Source: Bacteroidales bacterium
GTDB taxonomy: Bacteria > Bacteroidota > Bacteroidia > Bacteroidales > P3
Length of the DNA stretch: 14,825 nt
Direction of reading: 5' to 3'
Assembly (NCBI GenBank): GCA_016296345.1
Contig: JAEDJL010000046.1
Coordinates: forward strand, 1-14,825
The notes beneath the pieces are model-generated. The model was not told the origin of the DNA. It searched no databases and saw nothing but the letters and a program-made list of their open reading frames with translations. Position 1 is the first letter of the stretch. The number at the start of each line of letters is the position of its first letter. The translations under genes and the position numbers were made by a program. Positions 1-7,760 of the stretch are shown piece by piece.

Positions 1-39
1 AGACTTCGTGTTAGTGAGCAAAAACCCTTATGTTGTTTC

Positions 40-62
40 TCGGAGAGCAAACCTTGCTCCGA
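40..62. repeat. Bulged stem-loop in AT-rich left flank
   Basis: GAGCAA (45-50) pairs with TTGCTC (54-59) around a 3-base loop, and TCG (40-42) pairs with CGA (60-62) after a two-base bulge. No clear U-run follows on either strand, so I do not call it a terminator. A second small palindrome, AATTTTGA-C-TCAAAATT, lies at 94-110. The stretch 1-210 is AT-rich and holds no gene I can support. Confidence 0.3.
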
Positions 63-210
63 AAAACCCTCATTTTGCCCTCAAAACAGGTGAAATTTTG
101 ACTCAAAATTCTCGCTTAAAATCCTTGATTTTTATCGTCGAAAAATATGGAAAGAAGTTATTATTTAAGTTTTTAAGTAAAAAGCGTACCTCTCATAAGG
201 ATAAAAAGAA

Positions 211-240
211 AGAGACTGTCTGAGTTGTCAGACAGTCTCT
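211..240 (-). terminator. Intrinsic terminator of mutB
   Basis: A perfect 13-bp stem (AGAGACTGTCTGA at 211-223, its complement at 228-240) has a 4-base loop. Read on the minus strand it is followed by TTCTTTTTAT, a U-rich tail, and it lies about 44 bases beyond the mutB stop codon. A second, smaller hairpin (CTCTGC 249-254 / GCAGAG 260-265, loop of 5) sits between the stop codon and this terminator. The strand is assigned from the U-rich side. Confidence 0.85.
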
Positions 241-283
241 GTTTCTTGCTCTGCTGTTTGCAGAGTTTATCTGCTTGGAGAGA

Positions 284-2434
284 CTATTTTCTTGCTGCCA
301 AGAGCAATTCCAACATCTTGGTTGCACTTTGTGCTATGATGGTGCCGGGTCCGAAGATTGCGGCTGCTCCTGCTTTGTACAAGAAGTCGTAGTCTTGTGG
401 AGGGATAACTCCTCCGACCACTACCATGATGTCTTCTCTGCCGAGTTTCTTCAATTCTTCAATTACTTGAGGAACCAAAGTCTTGTGTCCTGCTGCCAAG
501 GAGCTGACGCCAAGTATGTGAACGTCGTTCTCGACAGCTTGTTTTGCACTTTCGGCAGGGGTTTGGAACAATGGTCCCATATCGACATCAAATCCAAGGT
601 CTGCATATCCTGTTGCCACAACCTTTGCTCCTCTGTCGTGTCCGTCTTGTCCCATTTTTGCTATCATGATACGAGGTCTTCTTCCCTCTATCTTTGCAAA
701 CTCATCGCACAACTGTTGTGCTTTCTTGAAGTCTGCGTTGTCTTTTGTATCTGCACTGTACACGCCTGAAATAAGATTGATTTTTGCTTTGTATCGTCCG
801 AAATGTTTTTCCAATGCGTAAGAGATTTCGCCAAGTGAAGCTCTCTTTCTTGCACAGTCGATTGACATTTCCAAAAGGTTGCCTTTGCCTGTTGCTGCAA
901 CGTTTGAAAGAGCTTCCAATGCAGATTGAACATCTGCTTCGTTTCTTTCGGCTCTCAATTTTGCCAAACGTTTGATTTGTGCTTCTCTTACTGCTGTGTT
1001 GTCTATCTCCAAAGTATCGATTGTGTCTTCGCTTTCCAAACGATATTTGTTTACTCCCAAGATAGTGTCTTTGCCCGAGTCTATTCTTGCCTGCTTTCTT
1101 GCCGATGCTTCCTCAATTCTCATCTTTGGAATACCGCTTTCGATTGCAGCTGCCATACCTCCGAGTTTTTCTACCTCTTGAATATGTCCCCATGCTCTGT
1201 GTGCAATTTCGTGTGTCAAGCTCTCCACATAGTAGCTTCCTGCCCATGGATCAACGCTGCGGCAGATGTTGGTTTCTTCTTGAAGATAGATTTGGGTGTT
1301 TCTTGCAATACGTGCAGAGAAATCCGTAGGCAATGCGATTGCTTCGTCCAATGCGTTGGTGTGGAGTGATTGTGTGTGTCCCAATGCTGCTCCCATTGCT
1401 TCGATACAAGTTCTTCCGACGTTGTTGAACGGATCTTGCTCGGTCAATGACCAACCTGATGTCTGGCTGTGAGTACGCAATGCAAGCGATTTAGGGTTTT
1501 GTGGGTTGAATTGCTTAACCAACTTAGCCCACAACATTCTTGCAGCTCTCATCTTTGCAATTTCCATGAAGTGGTTCATGCCTATTGCCCAGAAGAACGA
1601 CAAACGTGGAGCGAATTGATCGACGCTCATGCCTGCGTTTATACCCGCTCTGATGTATTCCAAGCCGTCTGCCAAGGTGTAAGCCATCTCTATGTCGCAA
1701 GTTGCACCTGCTTCCTGCATGTGGTATCCCGAAATAGAGATAGAGTTGAACTTAGGCATATTCTTTGATGTGTATTCAAAGATGTCGGCTATGATTTTCA
1801 TTGATGGTTTAGGAGGATAGATATAGGTGTTACGCACCATAAATTCCTTCAAGATGTCGTTTTGGATTGTTCCGGAGAGCTTGTCTTGCGATACTCCTTG
1901 TTCTTCTGCTGCTATGATGTAGAATGCAAGGATTGGAAGCACAGCTCCGTTCATTGTCATCGAAACTGACATCTTGTCCAACGGAATTTGGTCGAACAAT
2001 ATCTTCATATCCAAAATCGAATCGACTGCCACTCCGGCTTTACCTACGTCTCCCACAACTCTTTCGTGGTCTGAGTCGTATCCTCTGTGAGTTGCAAGGT
2101 CGAAAGCAACCGAAAGACCTTTTTGTCCTGCTGCTATGTTTCGACGATAGAACGCATTGGATTCCTCAGCTGTCGAAAAACCTGCATATTGACGGATTGT
2201 CCATGGTCTCATTACGTACATGGTAGAATAAGGTCCGCGAAGGTTCGGAGCTATTCCTGCTGCGTAATTGAGGTGTTCCATTCCCTCAAGATCGCACTTG
2301 CCATAGACGGGTTTAACCGGTATTTGTTCGGGTGTCAGCCATGACTTTTCATTGCCGACTGCCTTTTCCCATTCTCCGAAGTCGCCTGCGGGTGCAAACG
2401 ACTTGAAGTCGATGTTTGTGAAATTTGGTCTCAT
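284..2434 (-). CDS. mutB: Methylmalonyl-CoA mutase, large (catalytic) subunit
   Basis: This B12-dependent enzyme interconverts (R)-methylmalonyl-CoA and succinyl-CoA; in Bacteroidales it serves the succinate-propionate pathway. The 716 residues match the usual length of the catalytic subunit. The N-terminal TIM barrel carries the substrate-site stretch TMYVMRPWTIRQYAGF (71-86, Tyr73) and RTHSQTSGWSL (320-330, His322). The C-terminal cobalamin-binding domain has DGHDRG (597-602), whose His599 should ligate cobalt, then SSL (644-646) and GG (674-675). All hallmark residues are present, so it should be active. The start at 2434 is the only sensible one: MRPNFTNIDF leads straight into conserved sequence. 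It has its own promoter upstream and a terminator downstream. The small subunit gene mutA, commonly placed directly upstream, is absent here: the next gene upstream is a divergent patatin gene. Confidence 0.96.
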   Translation of the reverse strand: MRPNFTNIDFKSFAPAGDFGEWEKAVGNEKSWLTPEQIPVKPVYGKCDLEGMEHLNYAAGIAPNLRGPYSTMYVMRPWTIRQYAGFSTAEESNAFYRRNIAAGQKGLSVAFDLATHRGYDSDHERVVGDVGKAGVAVDSILDMKILFDQIPLDKMSVSMTMNGAVLPILAFYIIAAEEQGVSQDKLSGTIQNDILKEFMVRNTYIYPPKPSMKIIADIFEYTSKNMPKFNSISISGYHMQEAGATCDIEMAYTLADGLEYIRAGINAGMSVDQFAPRLSFFWAIGMNHFMEIAKMRAARMLWAKLVKQFNPQNPKSLALRTHSQTSGWSLTEQDPFNNVGRTCIEAMGAALGHTQSLHTNALDEAIALPTDFSARIARNTQIYLQEETNICRSVDPWAGSYYVESLTHEIAHRAWGHIQEVEKLGGMAAAIESGIPKMRIEEASARKQARIDSGKDTILGVNKYRLESEDTIDTLEIDNTAVREAQIKRLAKLRAERNEADVQSALEALSNVAATGKGNLLEMSIDCARKRASLGEISYALEKHFGRYKAKINLISGVYSADTKDNADFKKAQQLCDEFAKIEGRRPRIMIAKMGQDGHDRGAKVVATGYADLGFDVDMGPLFQTPAESAKQAVENDVHILGVSSLAAGHKTLVPQVIEELKKLGREDIMVVVGGVIPPQDYDFLYKAGAAAIFGPGTIIAQSATKMLELLLAARK

Positions 2435-2470
2435 TTATCAGAAGTATTTAATTATTATTCTCTTACGTCT

Positions 2471-2490
2471 GCCGACTTTGCTAAATCGGC
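2471..2490 (-). other. Hairpin in the mutB leader
   Basis: GCCGA (2471-2475) pairs with TCGGC (2486-2490). A one-base bulge and TTT/AAA continue the stem to a 3-base loop. It lies between the inferred mutB transcription start (about 2495) and the start codon, so it would be in the 5' leader RNA. It is too small to be a cobalamin riboswitch and its function is unknown. Confidence 0.35.
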
Positions 2491-2501
2491 ATTTCAGCTT
2501 G

Positions 2502-2532
2502 CAAAATTACTTCTTTTATTTGAACTTGGCAA
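2502..2532 (-). promoter_or_regulatory. Predicted Bacteroidota promoter of mutB
   Basis: On the minus strand, TAATTTTG (complement of 2502-2509) matches the phylum's -7 consensus TAnnTTTG. A TTG -33 core (complement of 2530-2532) lies 20 bases upstream. Transcription would start near 2495, giving a leader of about 60 bases before the mutB start codon at 2434. Assigned by consensus and spacing only. Confidence 0.6.
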
Positions 2533-2835
2533 TAAAAAATGCGATAAATCGAACCAAGAGCATTTTGCAAATGGCAGATTTTCACAAAAAATTCTCACAA
2601 AAAGTCTTGTTTTTTGCCTCCGACACGTTCTTTGCAAGCAATCGACAAAGGCAAGTACCACCACACTTTTCCCTTTGTAAATCAGAGCTTTGGCAAAACA
2701 GCGTTTTTACTCAAATAAAACGCAGTTTTATTCTGCCGAAACGCCGAGTTATTTTAGCAAAAAGGGCTTTGAATTTTTGCCAAACAATATATGGGGTTAT
2801 TTTTTCGTTTGGCTCTTGGAACTGATTGGGTCATT
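2533..2835. other. AT-rich intergenic region between divergent genes
   Basis: The gap between mutB and the patatin gene is about 400 bases, and its right part holds no gene I can support. A possible weak plus-strand promoter for the patatin gene is TTTG at 2776-2779 with TATTTTTT at 2798-2805 (one mismatch to TAnnTTTG, spacer 18). If real, transcription would start near 2812, downstream of the ATG at 2791 and upstream of the one at 2836. An open frame crossing 2352-2825 has no recognisable protein character. Confidence 0.35.
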
Positions 2836-5232
2836 ATGAGTTGGAAATTGTCCGAAGTGTTGTCGTCTGCAAGTGGCAGGGGCGGGATTTTTGCCGCCTT
2901 GTTGTTGTGTTTTTGTGTGTTGCAACCCCGTGCGGCGTTTTCAACTCCCGACAGCCTTCGTTGCCAAAAGGTGGGCTTGGTTTTGAGCGGAGGAGGTGCA
3001 AGAGGTGTGGCTCACTTGGGGGTATTGAGAGCTTTGGAAGAGGCTCAAATTCCTGTCGATTATGTTTGCGGAACGTCCATGGGGGCAATCATGGGAGCTT
3101 TGTATGCTTCGGGTTATTCGGTCGATGAGATTGAGCAGATTTTCTATTCGGAAGAGTTTCAGTATTGGCTCACCGGCGAGATTGAAGACAAATATGTGTG
3201 GTTTTTCAAGAAGTCTGCACGTTCGCCAAAGATACTCTCGGTGGCTTTTGACACCAAAAACAAGTTTGCTCTTCAACTTCCCACAAGCATAATGGACCCT
3301 GTGCAGATGGATTATGCCTTTTTGGAAATATTTGCTTCGGCAACCACTGCCTGCAAGGGCGATTTTGACAGTCTGATGATTCCTTTTTTTTGTGTGGCTT
3401 CCGACATTGAGGAAAACAAAGAAAGCGTGAGAACATCGGGAGACTTGGGGCTTTCGGTCAGAGCCTCGATGACTTTTCCTTTTGTTTTTTCTCCCATAGA
3501 GCTTGACGGAAAGATTATGTTCGACGGAGGAATGTATAACAATTTTCCTGCAAAGCGTATGTTGGAGACCTATCACCCCGACATAATCATAGGTGTTAAG
3601 GTAGCAGGTAACTATCCTCCTCCCAAGGAAGGCAATATGCGTTCCTATTTGGAGAATATGCTTACCACATCTTCGGACTATGATGTATATTGTGCAAACA
3701 GTGTGTTGATAGAACCAAACCTCGGCGGCATAGGAGTAATGGAGTTTGACAAGATGAGGGAATGCGACCGTGCAGGATATGATGCCGCAATAGCGAAGAT
3801 ACCTCTTATCAGAGAATTTCTGCTTGACAGCATCAGCAAAGAAGAACTTGCAGAAAAAAGAGCAGCGTTCAATAGCAAGAAGCCTCCTTTGGAAATATCG
3901 GCAGTGAGCATTCAGGGAGCAAACGGCAAACAGAAACAATACATCTCTTCTGTCATGACGCACAACGAAAGCATAGGTTCGGAAACTTCCACTTCCAACA
4001 TCAAGGCTCTCAAATCCAACTATGTGTCTCTTTACTTGGACGACAATATAATGAAGGTTCAACCCGAATTGAAGTACAACGAATACTTCAAAAGCTACAT
4101 CATGAACATCAAGGTAAAGACCAACAGTCTTTTCAAGGCACATCTTGGCGGTATGATTTCGACAAATCCTACCAATTATATATATGCAGGACTTAGTTAC
4201 AACTTTCTTTCCAAGCACGCCTTCGATTTCAAAACCAATTTGTACCTCGGAAGATACTACAATGCATATTCGCTCAAAGCAAGGGTCGATTTTGCATCGC
4301 AACACCCTCTTTTCATGGAGACAGACATCAATCTGAACAAATGGAACTTTTTCAGAGTTCGTTCGGGTGTCTTTTCCTATTCGCCGGTCAATTATTTGGA
4401 ACAATCGGAAGACAATGTACGCATGACAATCGGCATGCCGCTCGGAGTAAAAGACAAACTGCTCTTCACAACCGGCATAGGCACAATAAAAGACAGCTAC
4501 TTCAAACACGACTATGGCATAAAGCTCGGCGATACTCCCGACATGACACGTTTCAATCACCTTGCCATAGGTCTGAAAGAAGTATATAGCACAATGGACG
4601 ACCAACAATTTCCGACCAAAGGCAACTATCGCCTCCTCTCTTTGCAATTCGTAAGCGGCAAAGAACGAGGCATTTCAAACAAGGAAGAAGGCGGACAAGA
4701 CATATACCGCTCGGAACACAGCTGGTTTCAAATCAAAATGTGTTCTCGCACATACGTTGATATTACAGAGAACTTTCAACTCGGCATGAGAGCCGATTTG
4801 TTCTACTCCTTCCAAGATTTGTTTGAGACATACAAGTCAAGCCTGCTCAATGCAGGGGTTTACGCTCCCACTTTCGAGACCCTTACGCAGTATATGCCCG
4901 AATACAGAGCCAATCAGTACCTTGCGTTCGGCTTGGGCAACATTTTCTCTATGCCTTCCTTGCTGAGCACCAATCTTTCTTTCAGATATGCAGCCTATAT
5001 TTTTGTTCCGTTCAGACAAATACTGAGCGACGACAACGCAAGACCGTACTATGGCGAGTTCTTTCAAAAAGCCTACTTTGCTGCCTCTACTTCCATTGTT
5101 CTGAGAACTCCTGCGGGACCGCTAAGTCTTGCACTCTCCTATCACCAACGAGATGACAAAAACCTCAATCCTATCTCGCTCTCGCTCAGCTTTGGTTATG
5201 CAATCTTCAACCCGAGAAACATAGACAAATAA
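2836..5232 (+). CDS. Patatin-like phospholipase with C-terminal outer-membrane barrel (PlpD/type Vd-like)
   Basis: From the ATG at 2836 the protein is 798 residues. The N-terminus has a hydrophobic stretch (about 17-35, IFAALLLCFCVLQPRAAFS), consistent with a Sec signal peptide. The patatin domain (about 44-350) shows the complete lipase apparatus: oxyanion motif GGGARG (52-57), nucleophile elbow GTSMG with Ser81, and dyad Asp230 in DGGMYNNFP. Beyond it comes a region that could be a POTRA domain, then about 350 residues of alternating aromatic and polar strands ending in LSLSFGYAIF, as in Omp85-type barrels. This layout matches type Vd autotransporters such as PlpD and FplA, so the lipase is probably displayed on or released from the cell surface. 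An alternative ATG at 2791 would add 15 residues; I prefer 2836 because the longer form puts extra residues before the signal peptide. The stop overlaps the lolD start by one base. Confidence 0.85.
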   Translation: MSWKLSEVLSSASGRGGIFAALLLCFCVLQPRAAFSTPDSLRCQKVGLVLSGGGARGVAHLGVLRALEEAQIPVDYVCGTSMGAIMGALYASGYSVDEIEQIFYSEEFQYWLTGEIEDKYVWFFKKSARSPKILSVAFDTKNKFALQLPTSIMDPVQMDYAFLEIFASATTACKGDFDSLMIPFFCVASDIEENKESVRTSGDLGLSVRASMTFPFVFSPIELDGKIMFDGGMYNNFPAKRMLETYHPDIIIGVKVAGNYPPPKEGNMRSYLENMLTTSSDYDVYCANSVLIEPNLGGIGVMEFDKMRECDRAGYDAAIAKIPLIREFLLDSISKEELAEKRAAFNSKKPPLEISAVSIQGANGKQKQYISSVMTHNESIGSETSTSNIKALKSNYVSLYLDDNIMKVQPELKYNEYFKSYIMNIKVKTNSLFKAHLGGMISTNPTNYIYAGLSYNFLSKHAFDFKTNLYLGRYYNAYSLKARVDFASQHPLFMETDINLNKWNFFRVRSGVFSYSPVNYLEQSEDNVRMTIGMPLGVKDKLLFTTGIGTIKDSYFKHDYGIKLGDTPDMTRFNHLAIGLKEVYSTMDDQQFPTKGNYRLLSLQFVSGKERGISNKEEGGQDIYRSEHSWFQIKMCSRTYVDITENFQLGMRADLFYSFQDLFETYKSSLLNAGVYAPTFETLTQYMPEYRANQYLAFGLGNIFSMPSLLSTNLSFRYAAYIFVPFRQILSDDNARPYYGEFFQKAYFAASTSIVLRTPAGPLSLALSYHQRDDKNLNPISLSLSFGYAIFNPRNIDK

Positions 5233-5882
5233 TGATAAAAACAAACAATCTCAACAAGACTTACGGCAGTCTTCATGTGCTTAAAGACATCAACCTTGCA
5301 GTTGCTCCCTGCGAGATAGTAACCCTTGTGGGTGCTTCGGGAGCGGGCAAGACCACCTTGCTGCAAATTGTCGGCACATTGGACACTCCCGACAGCGGTC
5401 AGGTGTGGATAAACGGCAAACTGACAACCGAAATGAACGATAAGAGCCTTTGCGAGTTCCGCAACAAGGAAATCGGATTTGTTTATCAGTTTCACCACCT
5501 TTTTTCGGAGTTTACGGCTCTTGAAAACGTGATGATGCCTGCCCTTATCGGCGGACAAAGCCGCAAAGATGCCGAAAAAAAAGCCAAAGAGCTGCTTGAT
5601 GTAATGCATCTGTACGAAAGAGCCGACCATAAGCCCAACCAGCTCTCGGGAGGCGAACAACAAAGGGTGGCAATCGCCAGAGCATTGGTCAATTCGCCCT
5701 CGGTGATACTTGCCGACGAACCAAGCGGCAACTTAGACAGCAAAAACGCAATGGAACTCCACGAATACTTCTTCAAGCTCCGCGATACCTACAAGCAAAC
5801 CTTCCTCATAGTAACTCACAATGAAGAGTTGGCAAGAATGTCTGACAGAAAAATCGAAATGCAAGACGGAAAAATAATATGA
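5232..5882 (+). CDS. lolD: LolD-type lipoprotein-releasing ABC transporter ATPase
   Basis: This is a 216-residue ABC ATPase with every motif intact: Walker A GASGAGKT (34-41), Q-loop Gln86, signature LSGGE (138-142), Walker B VILADE (158-163) and H-loop His196 in VTHN. The stretch YQFHHLFSEFTALENV (85-100) is characteristic of LolD rather than of general MacB-like ATPases. LolD powers release of outer-membrane lipoproteins from the inner membrane together with LolC/LolE permeases; no permease gene is in the window. The start codon overlaps the stop of the patatin gene (TAATG), suggesting translational coupling, and its own stop overlaps rlmB (ATGA). A related MacB/FtsE-like role cannot be fully excluded. 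Confidence 0.87.
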   Translation: MIKTNNLNKTYGSLHVLKDINLAVAPCEIVTLVGASGAGKTTLLQIVGTLDTPDSGQVWINGKLTTEMNDKSLCEFRNKEIGFVYQFHHLFSEFTALENVMMPALIGGQSRKDAEKKAKELLDVMHLYERADHKPNQLSGGEQQRVAIARALVNSPSVILADEPSGNLDSKNAMELHEYFFKLRDTYKQTFLIVTHNEELARMSDRKIEMQDGKII

Positions 5883-6637
5883 AACAAACAGATACACAGT
5901 TGATTTACGGCTTACGCCCCGTAATGGAGGCAGTAAAGTCGGGTAAAGGGATAGACAAGATTTTTTTTCAAAACAATCTGCAAGGCAAGTTGTACTTTGA
6001 GTTAAAGAACATGATTGCTCAAAGCGAGGAAACAATCTCTGTGCAATATGTTCCGGCAGAAAAACTTGACAGATTGACCGGAAAACAAAACCACCAAGGT
6101 GTTGCAGCTCAGCTTTCACTCATCGAATATCACGACATCGAGCAGATAATCACCCGAACCAAAGAAAAAGGAGAAGCACTCTTTATTTTGATGTTGGACA
6201 GTATCACAGACGTGAGAAATCTCGGTGCAATAGCCCGCAGTGCAGAGTGTGCGGGAGTTCATGCTCTGATATTGCCGCGACAATCCACCGCCCCAATAAA
6301 CCAAGATGCCGTCAGAACCTCGGCAGGAGCTTTGTTGCGATTGCCCGTATGCAGAATTGACAACCCGAAGACGTTTTTGAACCTTTTGAAGTCGTACAAC
6401 ATCACAACATACGTTGCAAGCGAAAAAGCACAGGAAGGATATACTTCCATGAATGCCGAAGAAGACTTGATGATTATCATGGGTAACGAAGAAAAAGGGG
6501 TTAATCCTCAGATTATCAAGCAGGCAGACAGACTTGTAAAGATACCTGTAAGAGGCAGTATCGAGAGTTTGAACGTCTCGGTTGCCGCCGGAGTGATGAT
6601 GTATGAAGTAGTGCGTCAGCGAGAAAAAGGATTGTAA
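5879..6637 (+). CDS. rlmB: TrmH/SpoU-family 23S rRNA 2'-O-ribose methyltransferase (RlmB-like)
   Basis: A 252-residue SPOUT methyltransferase. The N-terminal substrate-binding domain begins with IYGLRPVMEAVKSG (9-22), typical of RlmB/TrmH type 3. The catalytic knot carries motif 1 NLGAIARSAECAG (114-126, Asn114 and Arg120), motif 2 GNEEKGV (202-208) and motif 3 IPVRGSIESLNVSVAAG (222-238), which bind S-adenosylmethionine. The family member RlmB methylates G2251 of 23S rRNA in the peptidyl-transferase centre; the exact target here is inferred. It overlaps lolD by 4 bases (ATGA) and is the last gene of the patatin-lolD-rlmB series, because a new promoter follows. Confidence 0.88.
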   Translation: MKQTDTQLIYGLRPVMEAVKSGKGIDKIFFQNNLQGKLYFELKNMIAQSEETISVQYVPAEKLDRLTGKQNHQGVAAQLSLIEYHDIEQIITRTKEKGEALFILMLDSITDVRNLGAIARSAECAGVHALILPRQSTAPINQDAVRTSAGALLRLPVCRIDNPKTFLNLLKSYNITTYVASEKAQEGYTSMNAEEDLMIIMGNEEKGVNPQIIKQADRLVKIPVRGSIESLNVSVAAGVMMYEVVRQREKGL

Positions 6638-6660
6638 AAAACGAACCAAACATTTATTCC

Positions 6661-6692
6661 TTTGGCTGTACGGCTCAAAAGTATTATCTTTG
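6661..6692 (+). promoter_or_regulatory. Bacteroidota promoter of the dus-uvrB-mnmE series
   Basis: TTTG at 6661-6664, a 20-base spacer, then TATCTTTG at 6685-6692: a full match to the TTTG/TAnnTTTG promoter consensus of this phylum. Transcription should begin near 6699, leaving a leader of only about 16 bases before the TTG start of the next gene. Confidence 0.75.
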
Positions 6693-6714
6693 CAGCCGAA
6701 ACATTGAAACAGCC

Positions 6715-7710
6715 TTGGAAATTAGAGAGATATTGAAAAAATTTTCTGTAGGGCTGTCTCCTATGGAGGCGGTTACCACTCCCGTGTTCAGAAACATCTG
6801 CAAGCGGTATGGAGCTGATGTGTTGTTCAGCGAGTTCATCTCTTCGGAGGCTTTGTTTCGCAATGTGGAGTCTTCAATCAAGAAGATGAGTTTTTCGGAA
6901 GAAGAACACCCGATTGCAATTCAGATTTTCGGCAACAAAGAAGAGAGCCTGTGTGAGGCAGCAAGACTTGCCGAGCAGGCAAATCCCGACTTTATCGACA
7001 TAAATTGGGGTTGTCCTGTTAGGAAGATTGCAGGCAAGGGTTGCGGAAGCGGTATTCTCAACGACATTCCAAAGATGGTGAGTCTGACTGCGGCAGTTGT
7101 CAAGGCAGTGAGGCTTCCCGTTAGTGTCAAGACCCGTCTCGGATACAGCGATGAGGACAAGCCTATTGTAGAAGTTGCAGAGAGATTGCAGGACGTTGGA
7201 GTGCAACTTCTGAGTATTCACGGCAGGACACGCTCTCAAATGTATAAAGGCTCGGCAGACTGGACACTTATCGGCAAAGTAAAGAACAATCCGAGAATGC
7301 ACATACCTATATTTGGCAATGGAGACATCGATTCGGCAGAAAAGCTGCTCGAATACAAAAATCGCTATGGTGTGGACGGCATTCTCATAGGCAGGGCTGC
7401 AATGGGCAATCCTTTCATCTTCGCTCAGTCAAAGCAACTCTTGGAAGGCAGGACAATCACTCCTATATCGGTCAAAGAGAGAGTGAAAGTATGCAAAGAA
7501 CACTTGGAAGGCTTGCGTCGGTGGAGAGGAGAACGCTATGCACTTTTGGAAATGAGGAAATTCTATTCGGGATACTTCAAAGAGTTAAAAAACTTCAAGC
7601 CTTACAGAATACAACTCGTTACAACAGACAGCTATGATGAGATTGAGCGAATTTTAAGCAGCGTCGAAGAGAACTTGGAGTATGAGCAAGTAATGCAAAA
7701 CGAAAGATAA
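6715..7710 (+). CDS. dus: tRNA-dihydrouridine synthase (Dus family)
   Basis: This FMN-dependent enzyme reduces specific tRNA uridines to dihydrouridine. The 331 residues form a TIM barrel starting at LSPMEAVTTPVFR (14-26), which binds flavin. INWGCPVRKIAGKGCGSG (96-113) includes Cys100, the expected catalytic acid. IHGRTR (168-173) and GNGD (201-204) with GRAAMGNP (226-233) form the phosphate-binding part. The start is TTG at 6715: the first in-frame ATG (6763) begins inside the conserved SPMEAV motif and would remove the first barrel strand, and the predicted promoter lies just upstream. It sits first in a series with uvrB and mnmE. DusB, DusA and DusC are hard to separate by eye, so only a family name is given. 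Confidence 0.88.
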   Translation: MEIREILKKFSVGLSPMEAVTTPVFRNICKRYGADVLFSEFISSEALFRNVESSIKKMSFSEEEHPIAIQIFGNKEESLCEAARLAEQANPDFIDINWGCPVRKIAGKGCGSGILNDIPKMVSLTAAVVKAVRLPVSVKTRLGYSDEDKPIVEVAERLQDVGVQLLSIHGRTRSQMYKGSADWTLIGKVKNNPRMHIPIFGNGDIDSAEKLLEYKNRYGVDGILIGRAAMGNPFIFAQSKQLLEGRTITPISVKERVKVCKEHLEGLRRWRGERYALLEMRKFYSGYFKELKNFKPYRIQLVTTDSYDEIERILSSVEENLEYEQVMQNER

Positions 7711-7760
7711 AACAATCCGAAGCAAAGTTTCGGGAACAATATAATAAGGAAAGGGAACAA

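Noticed and set aside
8..223. Open frame of 71 codons on the plus strand
   Set aside because: It runs into the mutB terminator stem, is very lysine-rich as expected for AT-rich non-coding DNA, and has no recognisable domain or promoter.
2435..2509. Cobalamin riboswitch in the mutB leader
   Set aside because: The leader is only about 60 bases and shows just a small hairpin, with no B12-box-like conserved core.
2352..2825. Open frame of 157 codons crossing the mutB start and the intergenic gap
   Set aside because: It overlaps the conserved start of mutB on the other strand, and the rest is low-complexity intergenic sequence with no protein-like pattern.
2941..4647. Long minus-strand open frame (568 codons) opposite the patatin gene
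   Set aside because: It lies wholly inside a well-supported gene on the other strand and has the odd cysteine- and valine-rich composition of an antisense shadow.
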